In this document: positions 41,847 to 50,936 of the stretch, piece after piece
How the letters are laid out: each line of letters opens with the position of its first letter
Position numbering within the stretch: the stretch's first letter is position 1
The notes under the pieces: model-generated
The model's input: only the letters and a program-made list of their open reading frames with translations
The model's database searches: none
What the model was told of the DNA's origin: nothing
From: an uncultured Pelagibacteraceae bacterium
Lineage (GTDB): Bacteria; Pseudomonadota; Alphaproteobacteria; Pelagibacterales; Pelagibacteraceae
NCBI GenBank assembly: GCA_902551455.1
Contig: CACDDC010000002.1
Span: 21,844-85,843 of the forward strand
Direction: 5' to 3'
Length of the DNA stretch: 64,000 nt
Translations under genes and position numbers: made by a program

Positions 41847-42040
41847 AAAAAACCCCCAAAACTTTCTTTCCGAGGGTTCTAATTTTGTTTAGTGTATGTT
41901 TTTAGAGTGTTCTCTAAATGGAAACGAATTACATTCACACACATATTCCGCCATTACTCACTTATTTAAGAACTTCATTGAGAAAACCCTCTAATTTAAA
42001 AGCAAGTTAAAAGATGATTTCATTGAAGAGTTGGGTTAGG
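41847..42040. repeat. Island boundary module R1 (hairpin 41853-41876; core 41928-41936; int-like frame 41918-42010)
   Basis: Near-identical to modules at 46.06, 47.91, 48.80 and 50.94 kb. Confidence 0.9.
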
Positions 42041-42047
42041 TTTGGAT

Positions 42048-42683
42048 ATGAAAGTAAGGGACCTTCTTAAAAAAGCGACTAAATTAAAAAAAGAAAATAA
42101 GGTTGAGGAAGCAATAAAAGTTTTAGATGAAGCGTATAAAAAAGGAATTTATGAACCTCCTTCATATGAAATGGAAGAGGATGAGGAATATACTGATTTT
42201 GATAAATTACTTTCTTTACAAGATTTAGTCAGAAAAGCAAAATATCTTCAAGAGGTTGGAAAAATAGATGAGTCACTTAAATATTTAGATGAATTAATTA
42301 AATCTACTTCTAGCAGAGCAAATTATAGTGTTTGGGAGATAGATGAACTTTCAAATATACATAATCATAAGGCAATAGTTTTAAAAAAAGAAAAGCGTTT
42401 TAATGAAGAGTTTATAGAAAGACTTAAATCTTATTGTTTAAGAGGTATTTCGGCAAATCTGAAATCTGCTAGTAAAGATAAGTTTTTAAGTAAAAATTTT
42501 ATCCCTGTTTTGAAACATATGTTGGATCCAGTAAAATTACTTAAATTTGTTGAAGATAATTCAAAAAAAACAACAATTAAGTTTGATAAAAGAGAAGTAG
42601 TAGGATTTGTTCAACTAGTTATAAATCAACATTATAAAACTGATAAGATTGGCATAGAATTTAAAAAATTAGTAAAAGGTTGA
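42048..42683 (+). CDS. TPR-like helical repeat protein
   Basis: KVRDLLKKATKLKKENKVEEAIKVLDEAYKKG...VRKAKYLQEVGKIDESLKYLDELIK. Confidence 0.7.
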   Translation: MKVRDLLKKATKLKKENKVEEAIKVLDEAYKKGIYEPPSYEMEEDEEYTDFDKLLSLQDLVRKAKYLQEVGKIDESLKYLDELIKSTSSRANYSVWEIDELSNIHNHKAIVLKKEKRFNEEFIERLKSYCLRGISANLKSASKDKFLSKNFIPVLKHMLDPVKLLKFVEDNSKKTTIKFDKREVVGFVQLVINQHYKTDKIGIEFKKLVKG

Positions 42684-42691
42684 ACTTGGGT

Positions 42692-45600
42692 ATGAAAAAT
42701 CTTTATTCTCCATCAATGCTTAAAAGTTATTTAAGTTGTAAGTATATAATTTTTAATGACATTTATGAGAAGAAATTAAAATTAAAAAAAATTGAATTAT
42801 CTAAAAATGATAAATTAAGACTTGAAAAAGGTAATGATCACGAAAAAAACTATCTTAAAGAACTTAAGAAGAAATATAAAAAAGTAATTGATATAAAAAA
42901 TTCTGATTTATCTAAAGAGGAGAAAATTTCCAAAACTATTCAATCAATGAAGGAAGGATGGGAAGTAATACATGGAGGTTATTTAAAAAGAGATAAATGG
43001 AGAGGTGAATTTGATTTTTTAATTATTAATAAAAATTTGAAGTCAAAGTTTGGTAATTATAGTTATGAAGTAATTGATACTAAAAATTCAAATAAACCAA
43101 AACCAGATCACATCATTCAATTGGGTATGTACACTTATATGTTAGAGGGTACCCAAGGCGTATTACCAAAAAAATTTACAATTGTTTTAAAAGATATGGT
43201 GAAGGAAGATGTTCAGGTTAATCAAGTAAATGAGTTTTTTAAAACACATAGAGAAAACTATGAAAAATTTACCTCAAACGGAATTGACAAAACAAAACCT
43301 GAGAAATGTAGTTTTTGTCAAATATGTTCATGGCAAGAGGAATGTGAAAAAATATGGATTAAAGAAGATAATCTAAATCAAGTAGGAGGATTAACAAGAG
43401 TTCATTTAAAAAAATTATTAGAAATTAAAATTAATAATGCTACTAAATTGTCAAAACAAGATTCTACTAAAATTCTTAAAGGATTTAGAAAAGAAATTTC
43501 ACATAAACTTATTACTCAAGCAAAACTTCAAAAAGAATATGAAAAAACCAACGTACCTGTTCATCAACCAAATCCTAATAATTTAAATGGTATTAAAGGA
43601 TTTAATTCATTACCAGAACCTACTGCTTGTGACTTATATTTTGATATTGAGAGTGTTGAAGATCATATTTATCCAGGTGGTTTAGAATATCTCTTTGGAA
43701 TTTATTATGTTGAAAATGATAAAGAAAAATTTAAAGCATTTTGGGCACATAATAAAGATGAAGAAAAAAAAAATGTTATTAATTTTTTTGAATTTACAAA
43801 ATCACATTTTAAAAAATATCCTTCATCTAAAATTTATCATTACGGTTCTTATGAAATCACAGCGTTGTTAAAACTTACCTCATTTCATAAAGTTAAAGGA
43901 ATTGAATATGATCATTATTTAAACTTAGATAAATTTGTAAATTTACTAAATGTAAATAAACAAGGACTATTCATTTCTGAAAATAGTTATTCATTAAAAA
44001 ATGTTGAAAAATTTTATGATTTTAAACGCGAAGGTGATGTTCAAAAAGGAGATGTATCCCAAGAATATTATAGTGAATGGATTGAGACTGAAGATCAAAA
44101 GTTTTTAGATGAAATAGAAAGTTATAATAAACAAGATTGTCGATCAACTTATGAACTTCATAAATGGTTATTGAAAATTAAACCATCAGATACCTCTTGG
44201 TTTGTTCCTCAAAGAAAAGATAGTGAAATGGAACTTAGAGATTGGGAAGTTGATATGTTGGCGTATCAAGACAAAGTTGAAAAATCAAAAATTAAAGATC
44301 CAAAAATTAAACAATTAATGTCAGATATTATTGGTTTCTATAATCGAGAAGATAAACCTGCTTGGCGTGAGTTTTTTGAGAGAAGAAATAACTCTGATGA
44401 AGAGTTAATTGATGATCCAGAATGTATTGGAAACATGAAATCTAATGGCAAACCTACTCCAGATAAGAGATCTTTAATTTATTCTTATAAATTTGAAGAT
44501 CAAGATTTTAAACTGAGAAAGAGTAAGAAAACTGTAATTGCTAACAATCAAGATATTGAACAAAAAGATTATGCGGGAACAATTATTGATATTGATTACA
44601 AAAAAAAAGAAGTTCTTTTAAAAAGAGGAACCTCGCAAGGAATATTGCCAGCAATTTTATCAATTGGTCCTGACAAACCAAGACCGAATACTAAACTTAT
44701 TTCAAATACTTATAAATTTATTGATACTCTTATTGGAAAGGAGAACAAATATAAGGCATTAAATGATTTTTTAGATAAAAAACATCCAAGAATAAAAGGA
44801 ATTAAAACAGGAGATAAAATTATTTCATCTGATGAATTTCATAAAGAAATTCCAAAAATAATTTCAAATTTAGATAATAGTTATCTTTACATTCAAGGAC
44901 CTCCAGGGACAGGAAAAACTTATCAAGCAGCAAACGCAATTATAGAATTATTAAAACAAAACAAAAAAATTGCGATAACTGGATTATCTCACAAAGTTAT
45001 TCATAACTTACTTCAAAGAATTGAAGATATGGCATCAGAAAAACAATTTGAGTTTGAAGGATATAAAAGAGGAACTCTTGAAGATGACGATACTGTTTTT
45101 AATGGTGAATATATTAAGACATATGAAAAAGATCCTGTGTTTATGAATGCTCTTAAGGAAAGAGATAAAGGACAAATATTTGCGGGTACAAAATATCATT
45201 TAGCAAGCACTTTTTATGATGAAAAAATTGATTATCTTTTTATAGATGAAACAGGACAACTTAGTTTAGCGGATTTAATAAGCATTGGAAATATTGCTAA
45301 AAATATAATTTTAATTGGTGATCAAAATCAATTAGGTCAACCTATTAGAGGAACTCATCCAAATGAGTCTGGTCAATCAATATTAGACTACCTATTAGAG
45401 GGAAAAGATACAATTTCTGAAGATAGAGGAATATTTTTAAATAAAACATATAGATTAAATTCTAAATTAAATGAATTTATCTCTTCTAATTTTTATGAAG
45501 AACGACTTATTTGTGACAAAAGCACAGATAAAAGAATAATAAATTTTAACAAAAAATCGAAAATCAAAGATAGTGGAATTCACTATATTGAAATGAATCA

Positions 45601-46054
45601 CAAAAATAATGTTCAAACAAGTATAGAAGAATTTGAAGTAATTAGAGATTTAATGAAAGAAATGATCGGACTTGAGTTTGATGATAAAGGAAAAAAAAGA
45701 AAATTATCTGTAGATGATTTTTTGATTATTAGTCCATATAATACCCAAGTAAATTTATTAATTTCAAAATTAGAAGAATCTAAAATTAAAAATCCTAGAG
45801 TAGGGACAATTGATAAGTTTCAAGGTCAAGAAGCACCTGTTACAATTATTTCTATGACATCATCAGATAGTGACTCTTTACCACGAAATAAAGAGTTTTT
45901 CTTTAGTAGAAATCGATTAAATGTTGCAATTTCTAGAGCGCAAGTAGCATCTATAATATTATTTAATCCAAATTTATTAGATAGTTCTCCAAAAAATTTA
46001 GATCAAATAAAGTTAATGAATAATTTTTTTAAATTACTCAATTATAAAATTTAA
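42692..46054 (+). CDS. RecB-like (TM0106/Cas4-type) nuclease + RNase H-like domain + SF1 helicase (Dna2/Upf1-like)
   Basis: C-x2-C...C Fe-S/Cas4-like CSFCQICSWQEEC; DLYFDIESVEDH; Walker A YIQGPPGTGKTYQAAN; DETGQLSLADLISIGNIAKNIILIGDQNQLGQP; VGTIDKFQGQEAPVTIISMTSS...NVAISRA. Confidence 0.9.
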   Translation: MKNLYSPSMLKSYLSCKYIIFNDIYEKKLKLKKIELSKNDKLRLEKGNDHEKNYLKELKKKYKKVIDIKNSDLSKEEKISKTIQSMKEGWEVIHGGYLKRDKWRGEFDFLIINKNLKSKFGNYSYEVIDTKNSNKPKPDHIIQLGMYTYMLEGTQGVLPKKFTIVLKDMVKEDVQVNQVNEFFKTHRENYEKFTSNGIDKTKPEKCSFCQICSWQEECEKIWIKEDNLNQVGGLTRVHLKKLLEIKINNATKLSKQDSTKILKGFRKEISHKLITQAKLQKEYEKTNVPVHQPNPNNLNGIKGFNSLPEPTACDLYFDIESVEDHIYPGGLEYLFGIYYVENDKEKFKAFWAHNKDEEKKNVINFFEFTKSHFKKYPSSKIYHYGSYEITALLKLTSFHKVKGIEYDHYLNLDKFVNLLNVNKQGLFISENSYSLKNVEKFYDFKREGDVQKGDVSQEYYSEWIETEDQKFLDEIESYNKQDCRSTYELHKWLLKIKPSDTSWFVPQRKDSEMELRDWEVDMLAYQDKVEKSKIKDPKIKQLMSDIIGFYNREDKPAWREFFERRNNSDEELIDDPECIGNMKSNGKPTPDKRSLIYSYKFEDQDFKLRKSKKTVIANNQDIEQKDYAGTIIDIDYKKKEVLLKRGTSQGILPAILSIGPDKPRPNTKLISNTYKFIDTLIGKENKYKALNDFLDKKHPRIKGIKTGDKIISSDEFHKEIPKIISNLDNSYLYIQGPPGTGKTYQAANAIIELLKQNKKIAITGLSHKVIHNLLQRIEDMASEKQFEFEGYKRGTLEDDDTVFNGEYIKTYEKDPVFMNALKERDKGQIFAGTKYHLASTFYDEKIDYLFIDETGQLSLADLISIGNIAKNIILIGDQNQLGQPIRGTHPNESGQSILDYLLEGKDTISEDRGIFLNKTYRLNSKLNEFISSNFYEERLICDKSTDKRIINFNKKSKIKDSGIHYIEMNHKNNVQTSIEEFEVIRDLMKEMIGLEFDDKGKKRKLSVDDFLIISPYNTQVNLLISKLEESKIKNPRVGTIDKFQGQEAPVTIISMTSSDSDSLPRNKEFFFSRNRLNVAISRAQVASIILFNPNLLDSSPKNLDQIKLMNNFFKLLNYKI

Positions 46055-46310
46055 AAAAAAACCCCCAAAACTTTCGTTCCGAGGGTTCTAATTTTGTTTA
46101 ATTTCTGTATTTAGAGTGTTCTGGTTGGGGAATCGTATTACATTCGCATACATTTATTGCCATTACTCACTTATTTAACTTCTTCACTGCAAACTTCACT
46201 GCAGAATCAGACGAAACGAGAAGGGTACGAGAAAGGTGACCTCGTACGCCACAAAGGCATTGATACCCATGTGCAAAAACTACTTTGATGACTTCATTGA
46301 GGAGTGGGGT
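46055..46310. repeat. Island boundary module R2 (hairpin 46062-46085; core 46137-46145; longest int-like frame 46124-46288)
   Basis: Sequence identity to the other modules; extra ~60 bp between GGTGAC and GATGAC not present in R1/R3/R5. Confidence 0.9.
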
Positions 46311-46378
46311 TAAAATGGGTTATGGAAAAAGAAACTCTAACATTAGTTACCACAGAAAAAATGAGTTAGGATTAATTT

Positions 46379-47905
46379 ATGACAAAATCTGCTTTATATT
46401 GCTTTTCATCTATTCCTCAAGCAGCGGCATCGGTTTATTTTTATGATTTTAATAAAGATAAAAATGATGGTTTAAAATACAAAGTAGAAGAAATTATTAA
46501 AATTTTAAAAGATAATAGTTTTAACCCATTGCAAACTAATTCTTATGATATTTCAAGTTTTGCAGATGGAGCATACCCATTTTATGTCAAAATTAATAAT
46601 AGCAAAAAGGTAGATACAATTTATTTTGAATTAAGGAATAGCTGCGGATGGGGATCGAGCATGTTTTTTGAGAGACCAGAAAGACTTGTTAAAGAGAGAG
46701 AAATGAAAAAAAATATGCCCGAAGGTTATCAATTGGATATGACGTTAGCACCAGCTATGGCAGTTAAATTTAAAACTAGAAACCGAAAAGGATATAATTC
46801 TCTAGAAAACTGGACAATAGACGGAAACGAATTTATTAAAAATAAAAAAGCAATAAAAAAAAGATTAGGTCGTCTACTTATTAGATCAAATTTAATTGTT
46901 TTAGATGATACTGGCAATATTGACAGACTAGATGAAAATATAGATAAAAAAAAAATATACAAAAAAGCAATTAAACAAACCAAGTACTATGGTGTTGATG
47001 ATGGTCTTTCTTTTGAAAGATTATACATACCCGTTAAAAACAAGTCCTACCCCGTTTATATACATCATATTTTTAGGTCAGAAAAAGAAGAATTGAAAGA
47101 TTTAGAGAGTGATTTACCTATTGCTGAATTTGTGTCGCCTATATTTCCAATTATATCCATACAAGATGTTGAGGGTTGCTATTTAAGCAAGGATAAAGAC
47201 GCTAAACTAATTTTTATTAAAAAAGAAGAGAAAAAAATAAGTGAATATTTAAGCAATCAAATCACTAAAAAAGAAAAAAATATTAAAGTATGTCAATTAG
47301 ATCTTGAAAATTTATCTTCCTTAACATTTTTAAATAAATTAAATTATAAATTAGATTCCATCACTTTTTTTAATTTAAAAAATATTGATGATTGGTCTCT
47401 TTTGTTAAAAATAAAAAATGTTAAAACTATATCATTTTATAAATGTAGCTTAGATATTACCAAAAAAATAAATGCAGATATTATAAAAAAAATAAATAAA
47501 CGAAATATTAATATTGTTATTGAAGGTCTTGTTACAAATTTAAATGTTAAATTGATTGAAATTCCTTTTGAAGGAGGCACTTATTCGGGAGAAATTAATT
47601 CTGATGGTATGCCCGAAGGTTATGGTCAGTTAAGTTATGAAGATGGAAGATTATATACTGGTACTTTTAAAGGAAAGTTTCATGGATTTGGATCTTATGT
47701 ATTGCCTAGTGGATCCGTTTATATCGGAGAATGGAAAAATGGAAATCAAGAAGGTTCTGCCATATTCACATCTAAAGATGGATTTAGATATGTAGGAAAA
47801 TTTAAAAATAACAAATATCATGGCAAAGGAGAATTTTATATTATGCAAACAGGTGAAAAAATTATAGTTGAACATAATGAAGGTGAAGAAATCAAAAAAA
47901 AATAA
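46379..47905 (+). CDS. Unknown N-terminal domain with C-terminal MORN repeats
   Basis: YSGEINSDGMPEGYGQLSYEDGRLYTGTFKGKFHGFGSYVLPSGSVYIGEWKNGNQEGS. Confidence 0.8.
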   Translation: MTKSALYCFSSIPQAAASVYFYDFNKDKNDGLKYKVEEIIKILKDNSFNPLQTNSYDISSFADGAYPFYVKINNSKKVDTIYFELRNSCGWGSSMFFERPERLVKEREMKKNMPEGYQLDMTLAPAMAVKFKTRNRKGYNSLENWTIDGNEFIKNKKAIKKRLGRLLIRSNLIVLDDTGNIDRLDENIDKKKIYKKAIKQTKYYGVDDGLSFERLYIPVKNKSYPVYIHHIFRSEKEELKDLESDLPIAEFVSPIFPIISIQDVEGCYLSKDKDAKLIFIKKEEKKISEYLSNQITKKEKNIKVCQLDLENLSSLTFLNKLNYKLDSITFFNLKNIDDWSLLLKIKNVKTISFYKCSLDITKKINADIIKKINKRNINIVIEGLVTNLNVKLIEIPFEGGTYSGEINSDGMPEGYGQLSYEDGRLYTGTFKGKFHGFGSYVLPSGSVYIGEWKNGNQEGSAIFTSKDGFRYVGKFKNNKYHGKGEFYIMQTGEKIIVEHNEGEEIKKK

Positions 47906-48110
47906 AAAAACCCCCGAAACTTTCATTCCGAGGGTTCTAATTTTGTTTAATTTTTGTATTTAGAGTGTTCTTGTTGGGGAATCGTATTACATTTACCTAT
48001 AAATTACGCCAATACTCACTTATTTAAGAAGTTCATTGAAAACTTCATTGAGAAAACCGTCTAATTTAAAAGCAATTCAAAAGATGATTTCATTGAGGAG
48101 TGGGGTTAAA
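47906..48110. repeat. Island boundary module R3 (hairpin 47911-47934; core 47986-47994; int-like frame 48003-48116)
   Basis: Sequence identity to the other modules. Confidence 0.9.
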
Positions 48111-48112
48111 GT

Positions 48113-48370
48113 ATGATGATGATAAAAGGCATATTTTTACTTATAAAATTTGGGTTTATTGGTTTCTTTAATGAATTGAGATTTTTATTTAAAGGTTTAT
48201 CTGAAATATTAATAAGTGGATTTGATAATTTAAATTATCATATTTTTCAACCCATCCGACTTTTAAGATTTGAGGATGTGAGGGATTTTGCTACTTCTAC
48301 TGAAGGAATAATAATTATAATTTTATGTTTTTTAATAATAATTTTTTTGATTTCTAAAAAAAGGTTTTAA
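48113..48370 (+). CDS. Small membrane protein, unknown
   Basis: 85 aa, C-terminal TM IIIIILCFLIIIFLISKKRF, sits directly after module R3. Confidence 0.5.
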   Translation: MMMIKGIFLLIKFGFIGFFNELRFLFKGLSEILISGFDNLNYHIFQPIRLLRFEDVRDFATSTEGIIIIILCFLIIIFLISKKRF

Positions 48371-48372
48371 AC

Positions 48373-48765
48373 TTATTTTTCGAACTCTTTTTTTATTGGA
48401 GTAAAATATAAAAAGACTAGTATTGCACCACTAGTCGCCCACCCCAATCCATCAATCAAATAAAGTATTGGGTCAGAAGCATTTATTCCCATCAATAAAG
48501 AATATATTGATCCAAAAATAAATAGGAATAGATACATTTGTTTTCCAATATTTTTAAATTTATATAATAGATATAAGTTTACCAAGTAAAACACCAAAAA
48601 AATTATTGCAATTACCCCAAGCATATCAGTCATGTCATTTGGTGGATTTGCACTCTCATTAAAAGCAACAACTATTTCAGACTCATAAAAAATGGAAATA
48701 ATTGCCAATATCAATATCGATAAATCTAATAGAATAAGTCTTTTAAATATTATTTTTAAATTCAT
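48373..48765 (-). CDS. Small integral membrane protein, unknown
   Basis: 4 TM segments; only minus-strand island gene. Confidence 0.6.
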   Translation of the reverse strand: MNLKIIFKRLILLDLSILILAIISIFYESEIVVAFNESANPPNDMTDMLGVIAIIFLVFYLVNLYLLYKFKNIGKQMYLFLFIFGSIYSLLMGINASDPILYLIDGLGWATSGAILVFLYFTPIKKEFEK

Positions 48766-48797
48766 TCTGATTGAAAGAGTACTATATTTATGAATAA

Positions 48798-49005
48798 AAA
48801 AAACCCCCGAAACTTTCGTTCCGAGGGTTCTAATTTTGTTTAGTGTATGTATTTAGAGTGTTCTCTAAATGGAAACGTATTACATTCGCATTCCTAGTAC
48901 GCCAATACTCACTTATTTAAGAAGTTCATTGCAAAGTTCATTGCAGAATCACCCCAAATAGAAAGCAAATAGAAAGGTGACTTGATTTAAAAAAAAAGTT
49001 AAGAT
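48798..49005. repeat. Island boundary module R4 (hairpin 48804-48827; core 48879-48894; int-like frame 48869-48961)
   Basis: Core ATTACATTCGCATTCC matches groEL end ATTACATTCCCATTCC 15/16. Confidence 0.9.
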
Positions 49006-49016
49006 TCATAAAATTT

Positions 49017-50039
49017 ATGACAGAACCATTCTCCGAAAAGGAAATGCAGGCAATATACTTGAGAGTTATTCAAGAATTTAAGTATAAAAAATTAGAGATA
49101 GATAAAAAGTTAGATGAGATTGTAAATAAAAAAATCGCTAAAATTGAAAAAGATTGTAAAAAATTTAAAGATGGCATTCTTTATTTTGGAAATGGTTATG
49201 TAGGTGAAAAAAATAAAAATGGAATGCCCGAGGGAATGGGCAGTCTTCTTTTTGGTTCAACAGAAGATGTTTATGTTGGTCAATTTGATAGTGGATTAAA
49301 ACATGGTTTAGGCAAATATACTTATTTTAGTGGAGGTGGGAGTGCTCATCATCCATTTTCAATTCCTTATTATGTCGGTGAATGGTTTGCAGACTCATAT
49401 CACGGACTTGGAAAACATTTAATTACTCAATTTGAAGATCTTATGATTTATGAGGGCACACACACTCATGATAAAAAAACTGGATTTGGAACTTATAAAA
49501 AATTTAATAGCGATAACGTTGATAAATTCTGTAATACTGAAATGATAGGATATTTTTTTGATGGTGTTGGTGATAAATTAATGATTGAAATTAATAGAGA
49601 TGATAACGGCAATTTATCACAAGATACTATAAGTGGTCTTTTTGAATATAATCAAGAAAATGGAACAAAAAATCCTATGTATGTATTTACTAAAATAGAT
49701 GAATGGGAAAATCTTGAACCAAAGAAAATGGATAAGTCAATATCAGATTTAATTTATAAACTTTATGATTCTTATTTTAATTTAGACCCATTTACAAAAA
49801 AATTTTCAGATCTTACAATAAAGGTTAAAAAAAATGTGATGAAATTGATGTTTGACTCTAACAAATATTTTGAAAAAAATTCAGAAGATGAAAATTATTT
49901 CAAATTTCTTCAAAAAGTAAACAGTTTAAACAAAGTTGTCACACAAATTGGCGAAAATGAAAAGTTAATTGAATTAAACGAAATGGTTGAAAAAGAAAAA
50001 AAAGAATTTGTTTCAATAGAAAAAAAACTTAAGTCATAA
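49017..50039 (+). CDS. MORN-repeat protein
   Basis: YVGEKNKNGMPEGMGSLLFGSTEDVYVGQFDSGLKHGLGKYTYF. Confidence 0.8.
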   Translation: MTEPFSEKEMQAIYLRVIQEFKYKKLEIDKKLDEIVNKKIAKIEKDCKKFKDGILYFGNGYVGEKNKNGMPEGMGSLLFGSTEDVYVGQFDSGLKHGLGKYTYFSGGGSAHHPFSIPYYVGEWFADSYHGLGKHLITQFEDLMIYEGTHTHDKKTGFGTYKKFNSDNVDKFCNTEMIGYFFDGVGDKLMIEINRDDNGNLSQDTISGLFEYNQENGTKNPMYVFTKIDEWENLEPKKMDKSISDLIYKLYDSYFNLDPFTKKFSDLTIKVKKNVMKLMFDSNKYFEKNSEDENYFKFLQKVNSLNKVVTQIGENEKLIELNEMVEKEKKEFVSIEKKLKS

Positions 50040-50053
50040 TAAAAATATTTCTT

Positions 50054-50308
50054 ATGAATTCTCAAGAGTTAGAAAGTAAATATCAATCACTACTTGATAG
50101 AATTGAGTTAATTAAAAAAAAGGTATATCTCAGACATACTATTGAATTGTTAGATCAACTTAGAGAATTTTGCTCAAAAAAAAAAGAAACTGACGCCTTT
50201 ACAACAGAGATTTATGAGCAACAAAATAAAAATCTTGATAAAATTGAAAGCATGAATGATGATGTAATGGGTGAAATGAAAGATGCTTTAAATAAAACTA
50301 AAAAATAA
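50054..50308 (+). CDS. Small coiled-coil protein, unknown
   Basis: 84 aa, same strand between two MORN genes. Confidence 0.6.
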   Translation: MNSQELESKYQSLLDRIELIKKKVYLRHTIELLDQLREFCSKKKETDAFTTEIYEQQNKNLDKIESMNDDVMGEMKDALNKTKK

Positions 50309-50312
50309 ACTT

Positions 50313-50936
50313 ATGAAAAAAACTTGGATATCAGATAATAAAACTCAAAAATATATTGGTGAATTCGATGGAGAAAAAAAACACGGAGAAGGAACTTATA
50401 TCTGGGAAGGAATGGGTGAGGTTTCAGGTAAATTTAAAGATGACCAATTTCCTGACTACGGAAAATTTATTCAATATGGACAATTTGAATATATCGGTGA
50501 AATGAAGAACCGCGATGGGCAGTTTAATGGAAAAGGAATTCAAATAAATTTAATTACAAAAGATAAATATGAAGGTGAATTTAAAGATGGAGCACCTCAT
50601 GGATATGGAGTGTTTACTCAAAACGATGGTTCAACTTTTAAAGGTAATTGGAAGAACGGTTTAAAGCATGGTAAAGGAACTTTAGTAAACGCAATATTTT
50701 TTAGGAGTGGTGAAGAAAAAGGTGAAGAATTTATAATGGATGGTGGTCCTCAAACTGGAGAATACAAAGATGACTTACCAGTTGGAGAATTTCATTGGGA
50801 AATGAAAAGTGGAAGAAAATATATCGGTGAATTAAATAAAGATGGACTTTTTCATGGTAAAGGAACTTTAACACATCCTGATGGAAAAATTGAAAAAGGT
50901 ATTTGGGAAAATTGCAAACTTATTAAATCAAAATAA
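50313..50936 (+). CDS. MORN-repeat protein
   Basis: KYEGEFKDGAPHGYGVFTQNDGSTFKGNWKNGLKHGKGTLV. Confidence 0.85.
   Translation: MKKTWISDNKTQKYIGEFDGEKKHGEGTYIWEGMGEVSGKFKDDQFPDYGKFIQYGQFEYIGEMKNRDGQFNGKGIQINLITKDKYEGEFKDGAPHGYGVFTQNDGSTFKGNWKNGLKHGKGTLVNAIFFRSGEEKGEEFIMDGGPQTGEYKDDLPVGEFHWEMKSGRKYIGELNKDGLFHGKGTLTHPDGKIEKGIWENCKLIKSK

Noticed and set aside
46315-46446. 43-aa ORF MGYGKRNSNISYHRKNELGLIYDKICFILLFIYSSSSGIGLFL after module R2
   Set aside because: Overlaps the start of the MORN gene at 46379 out of frame; could be a fossil, but no supporting evidence.
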